Position numbers and translations under genes: made by a program
Notes under the pieces: generated by a model
What the model was told of the DNA's origin: nothing
What the model saw: only the letters and a program-made list of their open reading frames with translations
The model's database searches: none
Shown: positions 11,705 to 23,500 of the stretch, in pieces
Layout: each line of letters opens with the position of its first letter
Numbering within the stretch: position 1 is the first letter of the stretch
Assembly (NCBI GenBank): GCA_030248135.1
Contig: JASANC010003128.1
Coordinates: 25,147-89,146, forward strand
Direction of reading: 5' to 3'
DNA from: Theristus sp. LFF4_11
Lineage: Eukaryota > Nematoda > Chromadorea > Monhysterida > Xyalidae
Length of the DNA: 64,000 bases

Positions 11705-14700
11705 TCAACCACGATTCTCGAATGCACTCACAAACTGACCGCTTGACAAATAGAGTTGATCAAAATGACCGGTTTCCACTTCGGTCCACTCGTCGGTTTT
11801 CGGGTCAAAAATTTCCAAACGTTTTTTTGGGTCACCATTACCGCCGAGTGCCCAAATTTTACCCTGAAACTCGAACAACGCAAAACCGTAGCGCTGCTGT
11901 GTCATCGGTTGCATTGGCTGCCAGGTGCCGGTGTCGACGTTGAAGCGTTCACATGAGTTGGTCACTTGATTCGATTGATTCAATCCGCCGCAGACGTACA
12001 GGTAGTCTGAAAAACGTGTTGTTGCAGATGCATGACCATATGGGATGAGGTGCTGCAGTACAAAAAAAGCCAACACAACGAAACCGACCATTCAACGTGA
12101 CACTAGCTGCAAACGACCTGGGTGCGTTCATGGTTGAACTGACATTTTGCCATGTTTTCTCGACCAAATTTAAAGCCCAGATTTCCTGTGAAAAAGCTGA
12201 ATCAGTTCATGAGAGCACACGTCGACGTATCTATATAAACCGAAAACGTTTACATGACGTGTCGGCAGGTTTGTTGTAAAAAGCACGTGTTCTAGCGTGA
12301 TGCATTATTGTTTAATTTGGAAGAATAATTGATTACTGTAAAGACCAAAATCAGTTTAATTTAAAAAATTTATCAGAACGAAAAGTTTACATTCAGCCGC
12401 CGCAACGTCTGCCACTCCCAGCCGCCAATTACGTAAACAATGCCGTTCAATTCCGCCATTGTCATGCCATTTCTTGGCGAAAATGGCACACCGATCGGCT
12501 GCCATTCGCTGGCGTTTTGCTGACAGACAAGGAAAAACATCGTGCTGATGCGAAAAGTCACCAGAAAGTTTCAATTCACATGCAGCTAATTATGATGGTT
12601 GCTAACAAACCACGAAGGTACAGTCAGTGTAACTGACAGAAAATGTTTGCTCATAATAACGTTCAATTCAGTGTTAATATGCGAGAAGGACGCTACAGAA
12701 TAATAAAAAAGCAACACTGATGGACCAAATGGTGCTTTTTTTGCAAAACACCGTTGAGATCACCTCACCTGCAACATTTCACAGAACGTTACCGGTTGCT
12801 GGAATCCGCCACACACCAGAATCGAGCCATCCTCCATTGCCAACGCCGCATGCTGCAGACGAGACACACGCAGATCAGGACAGCTCGCAGTGGACTTGCT
12901 CAGCAGATCGTAGCGCCGGCAGCGGCGACCTCCCGTGACGAAAATCTGAACACAAAAGACGGAGTAAATCGGAAGGCATTTTGTGAACCGGTCAGGATTG
13001 AATCCGGTGCAACTTAATGGTCGAACAAATTTTCATGTGCACCAGCTACGAAACTTTGAATTTACAGTGAGAAGAAGACGAACATATGGTGCTTGGTTTG
13101 GTGTAAAACCAAACCACGCATTCATGACTAACATACAGCAGGTTTTTTTCTAACTCCGAACCCGTTCTTTTTTCTCTCGCGAGCTCTGTATTCTGCGAAA
13201 AAGTGACAGGATTAAAAAAAACAAAGATACTGTGAACCGACACCGATGTGTTGATGGCCAAAACACAGTGAAAGTGTTTGTCAATCACCTGACTGCCACT
13301 TTTGACAGCCCTCGCATCGTTTGTAAACAATCCACTTTCACTCAATTGCCGTGGTCGCTGTTGTCTCCAGTCAAACGGTTGCAATTCTGCAATTCCGCTG
13401 GTGGTAACCACGATTACACTTGGCACGGATGGTCGTGTTTTGTTGTTTTCGGCCTGAAACGTGATATTCGCTGCCGTGAATAATTTCAAGATGAACGAAA
13501 CTTTCAAGCGATTCGAAAAAATGAAATTTCCCAACTTGACAATTATAGAGCAGATTTATTCGTTCTTTGTCCCGTTCGCTCAGTTCGGAGTCTCGCTTGA
13601 TGCCGTAGCGTGGTCGGCCCTGCAAAAATAAAAAAAACGAGAGGTTGAACGACAAGCCATGGGAGATGAAACCTTTTTTTTAAAAAAGTACTTTTTCTGG
13701 TTTTCCTCTAGCAAAAATTACTAAAACTGTTTTACTTTTAAAAAAAATCCCAAGTTTTTGGTGGCTCACGAGTTATTCGGGTCATTGAGGGGTTCATACC
13801 GAATTTTTTGGGTTATTGATGATGTCCAGAACAGAAATTGTGGTGCAGCAAGCTGGAAGACTACATGTGTGCATGCACACATATCGTTGATGTACGGTAT
13901 GGCCGGTTAAACATGGCAGCTTTTTTCAGGGTGCAAGGAGCGCGCGAATTTTGAATGAAAGAAAAAAGACGTTCAGAAACTGAATTGTGTGCCAAATTTG
14001 ACGCGTTTTTTTAAACTAATGGATTATGCGCTCTATTCTGTTCATCTTTATCCCTTGTACACATGATTGGAAACTACGTTGGCTTTTTTTGAAAAAGACA
14101 ACTCCTAGTCTGCGGCTGATCCCGCCTTGATGGACTGCCTCATTTATTCGGCCATATTGTACGTCATGTTAGAATACGCACTGAGAAACCGCAGCTAGCT
14201 ACCAAATTCGCTGGTAAACGCACCCACTAAATTAGCAACCCTAAGACGAAATTACTTTTTGATAACACCTGGACGAATTTCTGCGGCGATTGGCTGGGAT
14301 AACACTGATTGCGTTTGTAGGCGTTTTTCAAACAAATCTGTGGGCGTTATCACGGAAATTACCGAAAGTGGACTTATAATGATGCAATACAATTTGAACT
14401 GAAAGTAACCTGTAAAACATGTCAGGAGAGCAAACATCAGCGAACGTTTACAACAAACAGAATTAATTTGAAAAATGGACAAAGAAAAAAAACGCCAGAA
14501 GATGAAAAAAACAAAGAAATGCAAAGGCAGGTGTGTGCGCCAGCGCCTCAGGCAGTCCATCCGTCTGGTTGTGTCTGTCTGCTTCAGCCCACGCGAGCCC
14601 ATCAATAAGCAAGCTGTTCAACTGTTACTGAGTTTTGTTGCCCAGAAATAATAAATTTAACAAAGAAAGAACCGAATAGAGTGCCAAGAACCTGGCATTG

Positions 14701-17700
14701 CAGTCAACAACGAACTACTTCATGTCGCCAGCCCACCAGCTCGCCTCTGCCACATTGGCGGCTGTGGCCGCTGTCGCGTTGCTGCTGACGGTCTGCGCGG
14801 TCTGTCTGATCGTTGGCGGTCGCATCACTGGCGCCCCGGAGCGGGTCGTCATCGTCGGTCACACAGAGTTCACGTCCGTCGTGTACCGCAACAACGAGAG
14901 AAAAACGATTAGATCAGATGCGCAACCGCAAATTCCGACCGCCGCTGCGTACGAGCCCGTGTTTCTGCTTTCTAGGTTCACTAGGTTTCTACTATTTTAA
15001 AAATCTGTTCTGAGTGTCTTCGGCAGGTATGATGCCAGGTGAAAAGCATAGAAGTAAAAAAAGATTAAAAAAGTGTAAAGTTGAAATAATGCGCCACAAA
15101 TCTGAACCACCACCAGTATTGACCGGCACTGATACATTCTAAAAGTGCAAGTTTTGTGTTTGGCTTCAATGCGCACACCATTTTGTGTTTTTTTCGCGTT
15201 TCATTGCTACACTCAAAACTGATTTAAAATGTCCATGAAGATTTTTGGTTTTTAGCAAAAAAAGACGGTAATTGCCAATTGTGCCACCACCAGAAGCAAC
15301 ATAAAAATCATACAAAAACCCTTTTACCCCCGTAAATCTAGCAAAAAGGCAGTGAGTCACCATTAGGCCCGAAAACCCCCCAAAAACTGCCCAAAAAACC
15401 TGCAACACATAGAACGGCTCTCTGGCAACGATCGTGTCGACGCCGAGCCCGCGCACGATGGAGCCCGCCTGACTGTGGTAGTGCATGATCGAACGATAGT
15501 CGTACGGGCTCCTCAAAGAGACTTCATCATCGGGGTGCTTCGCGAAGTTGTTGCCGAAGAAGTCCTGCTTGTAGTAAATCATTGTGACTTGTGAGGGCAA
15601 AGTATTGTTTTCTTTTATTGAACGCGGGTTGTGCGTGCCCAGCTTGCTGTGGTTTTTGGAACTTCATTTCTTTTGTGCATTTGCCTGCTGTGACGCGAAG
15701 AAAAACGTGCCGAATAAAACAGAACACATCCTGTGTGTGACAGGTGGGAGTGGTGACCATTTTCCTGTTTCGGGTTCACCAATTCTATACTTCGTTTCTT
15801 GTCATAGCAGAACTTGCTCACCCCATCACAGCCGCCCGTCACGTGATCGCAAATGATGTCCACGAATTCGTCACGGTCCGGCCGTTGGTGTTCGTGGATG
15901 AAGCCGAGCACATGCATCAACTCGTGCAGCACCAAACCAGGGTGATGCACGCAGGGACGTTTGCGGGGATCCAACTTCAGGTAGGTCGGTTGGTTCGGAA
16001 GTCTGAGGTGAATGAAATTATTCTGCTTGAGACCCAATTATCGGATAAAGCAGCAATTTTTTTTCAGGGAGGCGTCAGTCACTAATTATTGTTCATTCAT
16101 TCAATTAATCATTCATTTTATTTCGCAAGAATGCATGATACTCCGATAAATGACAGCATGAGATACTGTACAGAGTCTGTTTAGTAAAAACCGTAAACGG
16201 AATTGTGAGATGGCAAGACTATGGAACACTTGTGTTACAGCTTTGGCAGTTAAAAACAGTTTAAATTATGGCATAATGTGTAAATGAGCCCGTGAAAATG
16301 CTTGACAAAACAGGAGTATAAATATTGAAGATTTGCCAAATACCTTCCCTTATCGGAGGCGCATCGTTTCGCACAGTTGAAACACCTAAAAACAAAACAA
16401 AAAACGTTCTCCTTTATTGAAAGGCACAAACTGAAATTCTCGTATCTGAACTGTAAAAATGGCCGCCTGTAGCGATTAATGAAGCGAGTTTTTAATCCGT
16501 ATTTTTTCTTATTTTTAACCAATTTTGGCAAGTCCATTGGCCCTAATCGCAGTTATCATATACCGTAAAGTCTTGCATATAAGGTTCCTCCCACTTATAA
16601 GACCCCCACCCAAAAGTGGGCGGAGTGTCACACGGCGGGAAACCAAAAAATTCAAAATTTTGACATGATCGAAAACCTACCCCGTTTATAAGGCCCGGAA
16701 TTCCTAATGTTCGCTTTATAAGACCTCCTCCCACTTATAAGGCTGTCACACAAAATTCCACTTTATTTAGAAATTTTTGATTTTCAAATTTATACCGTAT
16801 TACCTCTAATAAACCCATGGGGGTTTATTTCTTCAGCGACTTCTGGGGGTGGGGGTTTATTTTTGGGGGGGGTGGGTTTATTTTTTGGGGGGGGGTTTAT
16901 TTGGAAACCATTTTTAGGGGTGGGCAAAATGGCAAAAATACCTTCCATGGCAGGAAGGAAGTCGCAGAAACTTCTACTCTACATAGAAATTTCCTTTTAC
17001 AACAGCCTTTTGTAATGAAATTACCATTAACTCATCCATTCGGGGCCTTTGGTAGCACAATTTCATCATTTTCACTGCAACCAACCACTGAATTCACTGT
17101 TTATGTGTATGTTTTTCTGGGTATGTGTTTCAAACAGGCTTCCAATAATCCCCCATGGGGGATTATTTTTGGGGGGGGATTATTTGGAAACTTGTCGAGG
17201 GGGTGGGGGTTTATTTTTGGGGGGGGTTTAATTTTGGGGGGGGGGTTTAATAGAGGTAATACGGTATAAGGAGACCTTATATGCAAGACTTTACGGTAGT
17301 CATGGACATTAGTCGTTGAAACGACGCTTACCGATTGGTGATGTTCAAAAACGACAGTTCATTGTCTCTCGGCACGAATTGGACACAAGAGACTTCCATA
17401 ATTCGATGCATTCCGCCCAAGATCACGCCCATTGCGTCCTGGTCGTAGATGTCGCTGCCGTCTGCGTTCCGGTCAAAGACGTACGGAATCTGGCGGCATG
17501 AGTCATGGTGCATTAATGAAACCGCATTTAGTGACGCATCACGTAATGTAGCTGGTAAACAGGTCAATAAAAATGCATTCACGTACACGTGACAGCGCAG
17601 CGCTACAGAATGGCCTATTAAACATAGCAGCTTTTTCAGGTTGCAAAGAGCGCACGAAATTTGAATGAAAGAAAAAAGGCCTCAAATTGGTCGTGGTTTT

Positions 17701-18453
17701 TAAAATTGATTCATTTGTTCGTGCTGTTCTTTTTGTTCTTTGTCCATTGCACACACGATTCGGCAAACACTGTATCTTAGCATTTTTGAGAAAAAACAAC
17801 TCCTTGTCTGCGACTAATCTAAAAGACAAGGACTGTTGACCCGACCGCACAGACAAGAGTCTAACGCGCTACGCCCGAGGCCACGAGGGTGACAATGATG
17901 GCCCCATGGTGGCCCTGATAGCCCCGTGGACCAGTGTTCTCAGTTCTCACCATATGAGCGGCGGACACATGGCTGCATTTTAAATACCAGTATTAAATTA
18001 CATGGACTTTGAGAAGTTTTTGCGAAAAAGGCAAAACATACACTATACACATATAAACACACCCTGCCACCGGGCCAGCGACGGGCGCGATTCGAAAGGG
18101 CGACTTGACGTTTCGATCGGGCGATTTCAGAAAACCGGGCGATTTCGGGCGTGTCCATGTCGTCAACTGCAAACGGAGTGGAAGAGGCCTTTCACATTTT
18201 CAGAGAAAAAGTTGTCACCCCCAATGAGGTAGTTTTTCAGCAATTAGACCAAACCACTGAAGCACTCTTCAGTTATGTTCTGAAATGAAAAATGTTCTGT
18301 CTAAAAACTTCTGTTCTTAAATGAAACAGGAACATCGGATTTCACAAGTAAAAACTTACGGTCGAACTCATGTTGGTCGTCCAGGGCATTCGAACGGCCA
18401 AGTTGCAGTGCACAAACGATAACAGCACTGATGAATAACATGATCTTCATCAT
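11705..18453 (-). CDS. Astacin metalloprotease fused to kelch repeats
   Basis: Eleven exons join in phase into about 580 residues: 18453-18360, 18166-18063, 17489-17332, 16002-15758, 15587-15400, 13619-13536, 13453-13289, 12945-12769, 12519-12391, 12185-12089 and 12006-11705. Order: a signal peptide ([19 protein letters not shown]); a short propeptide ending in a basic processing site (RARRWPGGR); the astacin start [11 protein letters not shown]; the zinc site [18 protein letters not shown] with the catalytic Glu; the Met-turn YDYRSIMHY; and the domain end RINLLYNC. The exons that follow give kelch blades with GG doublets (VTGG, VCGG, VIGG, VCGG, ALGG) and paired Trp/Tyr positions. Astacins are secreted zinc endopeptidases, and kelch repeats form binding propellers, so the product is likely a secreted protease with a binding module. 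There are extra cysteines between the zinc site and the Met-turn. The 15758/15587 junction uses a weak acceptor (CACAAG) and is the least certain. Two adjacent genes are the alternative, but no start or stop separates the parts. Confidence 0.78.
14722..15000 (+). CDS. Possible small membrane protein in an astacin intron
   Basis: An open frame on the plus strand (ATG at 14698 or 14722, stop at 14998-15000) lies in the long intron between the Met-turn exon and the LLYNC exon of the astacin-kelch gene, on the opposite strand. It has a clear hydrophobic segment of about 25 residues ([20 protein letters not shown]), then a polar stretch with [20 protein letters not shown]. Its first 200 bp are markedly more GC-rich than the flanks, like exons elsewhere in the window. 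The C-terminal tail ([12 protein letters not shown]) looks like readthrough into intron-like sequence, so an unspotted donor may end the exon earlier. I recognise no family. It may be one exon of a nested gene, or chance. Confidence 0.35.
   Translation: MSPAHQLASATLAAVAAVALLLTVCAVCLIVGGRITGAPERVVIVGHTEFTSVVYRNNERKTIRSDAQPQIPTAAAYEPVFLLSRFTRFLLF
16563..17296. mobile_element. Family B TIR element carrying a nested family A element
   Basis: The ends are CCGTAAAGTCTTGCATATAAGG and its inverse CTTATATGCAAGACTTTACGG, flanked by TA on both sides (16561-16562, 17297-17298). The left interior matches the copy at 11250. At position 16793 it is interrupted by a separate element. TA target duplication and inverted ends fit a Tc1/mariner-type non-autonomous element. 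It lies in the astacin-kelch intron between 16003 and 17331. Confidence 0.85.
16795..17264. mobile_element. Family A TIR element (CCATGGGGGTTTATT type), nested
   Basis: Long inverted ends, CCGTATTACCTCTAATAAACCC at the left and GGGTTTAATAGAGGTAATACGG at the right, are flanked by TA duplications (16793-16794, 17265-17266). G-rich blocks GGGGGTTTATTTTTGGGGG repeat inside, and a perfect CCCCATGGGG palindrome is present near 17151. No transposase frame is seen. Insertion into family B is proven by the uninterrupted TTTATATAAGG in the 11250 copy. Confidence 0.88.
17850..17893 (-). other. tRNA-derived fragment
   Basis: The reverse strand carries GTCACCCTCGTGGCCTCGGGCGTAGCGCGTTAGACTCTTGTC, which resembles the 5' half of the tRNA-like sequence at 52428-52496 (box A and anticodon-arm region). 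No 3' half follows, so it is a tRNA-derived remnant or SINE head, not a functional tRNA. Confidence 0.4.
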
Positions 18454-20574
18454 ATCTTGGAAAACATGCGCAAGACGTGAAACAGAAAACAAAACAGTTG
18501 TATACTTTCACTTTCATATCATGCTTGCTGCTTATTATGCGTCTTGAGTTGTTTCACTTCAACGTTTGACATTATTGATGTCATAATTTTACAAATTTAT
18601 TCACGTTTACATGCTTCGTAAATTTGGTCGGAACAAGATCTTTTCATTTACTTGTGTTGTGTCAACTAGGCTTGCCAAAAACTAGGCAAAGAAACAATTA
18701 CAAACAACAAGAATCGAAGTTATTTGCAGCAACACTTTACTGAATAATTACGGCTGGGCTGGCCACTCAATGCACTGCAGGGTTGATTCAAGTTTTGACA
18801 CATAATAACAAAAATATCAACCAATGTTCCAACCAAACATTGGAACATGTTGGTTGAACATGTTGAAACTTGCTTTCAAGTTTCGACGAAGCCGCCGGAC
18901 AGCGAGTAGCTGGATTCTCAAATTAAAACTTTTGCCCAACAAATCCGCTTCGTTAACTCCACAGTTTTATTCCACGTCCACACCACGGACACAAACAACG
19001 GAAAGTCAACAAGCATCCAGAATTGTTTTAACGAAACAACAAAATCACCGTTTGCCAGTGAGCAAATTCAACATCAACAGATACACCTTTCTTACATAAC
19101 AGAAAACGTGATTATAAGCGAACGCTGCTCCATATTTTAAAGTGGAACAAACTAATTCGGTGAAATAAAAAAATCCGGTTTTTCCGCCAAAACCGAATTA
19201 AAAAAAGCGATTGTCTTGGCTTCATCAAACCTAGAATTCTCCGCAAAACCATTCAAAACAGATAAACTGAAGTCTGGTGCGCTGATTGGCTGCATCATAT
19301 TGCTATATAACCAATCAGCAAATATCCAAATCGGCCAATTGCATACAAAAGTGTCAAGTGCTCATTGTATCTTGCTCCTTTTAAGCAAGACATGAAAAAA
19401 ATTCAAAGTCTGCTCAACAGCAACGACTGAACAGTGCAAAAAGCTTACTAAACGTGGCTGTGGCACATGCGGAAATTATGAAAACCCCAAAATACAAAAA
19501 GTAATTTGTATACACAAAAAGTCAGAGCGCGCAAAACGAAAGCACAAGGGAAATTATACACTGAAACAACGAACGCAACTGAAAAAAACACAAAAAAACC
19601 CTTTCCAACAAAGTTTGCGAGATCAAAGACGTTCAAAACACTGATACCAGGTTAGAACTTTTAAATAAAGAAACTACCCCAAGCAACGGAAACTCTACCT
19701 ATTTACAGAGCGCGTGAGACCAAAATGAGTAATCAAATCACGATTAGAACAGTGTTAGCACTATAACACAACATAAAATACACATCATAAGAACCGGCCT
19801 AGCGATAAACTTTTGGTGCTTAAAAATATATCCCATCACAAAATCAAAACAGCACACAATTACAGTAAAAATGTTTTGTACAACTTACAAGGACTAATAT
19901 TTCAATTTCGATGGAAACAAAATCGATCACAAGAAAACCGAAAAAAAAAACCAAACGCCTTTTCATGGGAGGTAGGCAAAGCTGATGCGTTTGAAAATCA
20001 AAGAAGAAATAAATTGATGTGTTAAGTAAGTTTTTCAAAGTGAGAACAACTTTGTTACCAATGGGAAACAAAGCACGCTGTTAAACTTTCAACACACGCT
20101 ATTCGAATCTTGCACGTGTTTCATTGACCAAAATTCAAGTTCATCACATTCAATCGTAAATTCAAACTCAAAAGGCTAACCATAGTCAAATCAAAACATA
20201 CAAAACAAAAAACAACGCGCACTGATTGGCTACATGGCGCATGGTGACTCCAATCAACTAGTAGCTTTGTACAAATCGTGTTCGTGAGAAGTGAAGGCCA
20301 TCAATCAACAAACCATAACACCAATCAATCAATTAGTCAACGGATACTTTATGATATCATCTGTTTGTCAGAACCTGTGAGACACCGGGTGCTTTCGGTG
20401 TCATAGACACCTAAATTGTTTTGTCGTTTGGGTACAAGTAGCGTCAAGAAAGTTGCATCCGCGGAAAAATGTACGAACTTTAGCACGCACGTGATGTGCA
20501 TCTCTGCCGACGGGTTCCCACAGATCACGACTGTCTTTCAGCGTTCTAAGACTTTCTTCTTTTCTCTCGTTCGA
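18454..20574. other. Divergent/tail-to-head gap upstream of the astacin-kelch gene
   Basis: About 2.1 kb of A/T-rich sequence lies between the astacin-kelch start and the lipin stop. It contains CCAATCA palindromes (GCTGATTGGCTGCATCATAT...ATAACCAATCAGC at 19281-19320 and CTGATTGGCTACATGG...CCAATCAA near 20222) and a short direct repeat around 18822-18860 (CCAACCAAACATTGGAACATGTTGG). No exon could be supported. The astacin-kelch promoter and lipin 3' UTR should lie here. Confidence 0.45.
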
Positions 20575-23500
20575 TCACTGTTTCGAGCGTTTCCTCGGGC
20601 TAATCGGTTTCGGCGACTTCGTGCCGGCCAACGATTTCATTTTCTTCAGATACTCGCTCACTTCATCCTCCACTGATGTTTCGTCACTGGACGTTTTCGG
20701 CCAATACGCGAAATTACTGAACTCTTGCGGTCGGCTGAACTGTGCTCTGGAGAAAAAAGGTTTTCGGTAAAGTTACGAGATGGCTGCCTACCCGTTCGGG
20801 GAAGTCACGGCGATATAGCCATAGGCCCTGCCCGTACGGGGAAAGTACGACACGGAGAAACCATGACCGGACAGCTCTACCGAACGGGCAAGGACACCGG
20901 TGTTTACACAAATGCTCATTGAAACAGCAGTGGTTTTTGTCAGCAATGAAGTGCAAACTGCACTGCAAACACTGAACTATCTCCCAAACAATTCGGTTAA
21001 TTTTCCAACACCCAAGCGACTGTGTGTTGTGCTGGGTGTGCGGCACTAATAAAACGGCAGTCATATAAAAAAGCGCTCACTTTTTCCAGTCTTCGGTCAA
21101 CGGTGGAAATATGTAATCGGCAACATCCTTCGCAAGACCTTTGTATCTGAAAACGAAATTATAACAAAATTCACAAAAAAAACAAAAAATCCATGCGAAA
21201 AGCGGCTTCTAAAAACTGCTAAAACATTCTCGTCTCTGGGAATAACTAACAAGCCACCTGAATTTCAAAATTTTTGAATTTTATTAATCCAGCAAGAAAA
21301 ACTCACGATGAGCGAAAACCTCCAGTCACCGACAACGACAATTCGCCAGTATGATTAATGGTCAGAATGCGGTCCAGCGGTATCCCTACGGATTTGTACG
21401 AGACAACGTCCTGAACGCGCGAAAATTTCTGGGTTTTCGATTTTTCGGAAAGGAGTTTCTCTCTCTGGGAAAACTAATAGCCACAGCGAAAACAAAACGC
21501 AACGAAGATTCGAGAAGATTCAGAAGCATGGAGTCTTAAAATGAGAGCGTCAAACAGCCAATCACAACTGTAGCCCAAACTCGATTGCAGCCGTCTAACA
21601 GCTTTTTGCACGCAGCAGGGTGTCTTCAAGCTAAAAAAACTGAAAAAAACGTTTCTCACCGTCACTCGATTGCCGAAACCAGCATAGAACGGTTGTGCGT
21701 CCGGCGGAAACAGTGACAGCACGTCCTTGAGGGCAGCCATCTTGAAGTCCTGTGGACGCTTCTCCACCACTTCCCTGGAGCAGAAAATTTGTTTTTCTGA
21801 AATTTCAGCGACCGTTTGTTCTGCTTGACTGAGTGTTTTGACCGTTGCGCAGTTGAAAAAAAGCGAACACACTGGCAAACCAGTGTAGCGTTTGTGTAGA
21901 TTGAGATTAACAACACGAAAAAAATGAAGTGCACGGTTTTTGAAAAGAAACCCAATCAGTGTAACATTGAATAAAACCAGCAGCCTAGCTGGCTGATTGG
22001 TTGAAATCAACCAATTCACAGTCAATCAACGGACTGCTCCTGAAAATACGTTCTGACCAGTGAGCACTTCTTCAGTGGCGGCAACACTTTCGAAATCACC
22101 CAAATCACCACCAACTCACTTGTGCAACGCTGTCAACAGCGACGTTGGCGAGAGTAACACGGGACCCTCCGGTAAGGCGTTCTCGTCCTGTTCCACACTG
22201 CGAAGATACGATTTCGTTTGACCGGACATTCCGATTGCTCTGCAACAAACTAGGAAGTAATAAAAAACAATGCCCAAATGGTTTTTTAATTCACTCAGAC
22301 AAACATCAAAAACTGTGTTTTGGTCTACTCTTGCTGATTGGTAGCGTACTCGTATGACGCAGTTAATAAGCAACGGATCACACATCGAAAGAATTTCATA
22401 ATGCGCATGGACTTGCATGGTTTATTTTAGTTCGACTGCGTACGTTCCACTCGATTTTTTCGGAACACCAAAACTTTTAAAATTATAGTCAAAAGAGCGA
22501 TAAAAACAATGTTCAAACAGCTTCAACCTGCTCGACAGATACACCATTTTGTATCCGTTCATCACGATTCTCGTGAACAATTCAGCCACACCAGCGTGCT
22601 CCCATGTGGCGCCGACGCGCGGCAGAATGTGCCCCAAAACGTCGGATCTGCAAAAATTTGGGCAAAATTTAGATGAAAAAAATGGGACAAAATTACGGAG
22701 TTTTTCTTGAACAAGACAGTAAGCGCCAATTAGCCAGTAGCCGGTTCGGTCCGAAAAACAAAAAAAAATTGAAACCGATTATCAGCATTCAAATTTAGCA
22801 TACGGTCAAAGTAGTCTCTCAGCGCAGCCAATCAGACTCTCAAAATCTTGTAGTTTTCGTTCTTTGCCAGTGGCCAGTAGTGGGTAGTTTTACTCCTGGA
22901 AGGAACCACAGCATGGCAAGGCAAGACCATGAGAAAGCGAGTTCAAACCAAACCCAAAACAACAAAACACCTTAAAAAAACCACACGCAGCCGTAAAAAG
23001 TCATCACCAACTTCGTGATCGTTCCATCGATGTCCGAGACGACAATCTTGTCCGTGTGATGAAACAGATAAATGTGACAGGTGCACGATGACGTCCCTTG
23101 GAACTTGGTGGTCACCGAGAAGTTCACTTCGTTTTGGCCCGGCTTCAAGTTCAGCGCCTTCAGACGGTCGGACGACAGACGCAGCGAACGGAGATAGCGC
23201 ACTTCCGGCGACGACTGAGTGCTGCAGCTGGGAGCGAATGAAGTGAACGTTCGCTTTTCTCTTCGAAAATGACTGGTATTATGTTCATGTAGCAAACGCC
23301 AAACAAAAAACTTTCACACAAAAAAACGGAGCGTTGTGCGTTTCTCATTTGGCGAGAGAGAAAAACTGTTTCTGCGGACCGATTTGCCAAATCGCCCCCA
23401 AATGTCCGTGGTGGGGGGGGGGGGCATTGACAACCAAAAACCATATACAGTAAAGTTGTGTATTGTTGATTGTCTTACTCCAAAAATGAGTTTCTAATCC

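Noticed and set aside
21474..22025. Minus-strand 183-codon open frame as an independent gene
   Set aside because: It contains one lipin exon ([12 protein letters not shown] to GFGNRV) flanked by intron sequence read through, not a separate gene.
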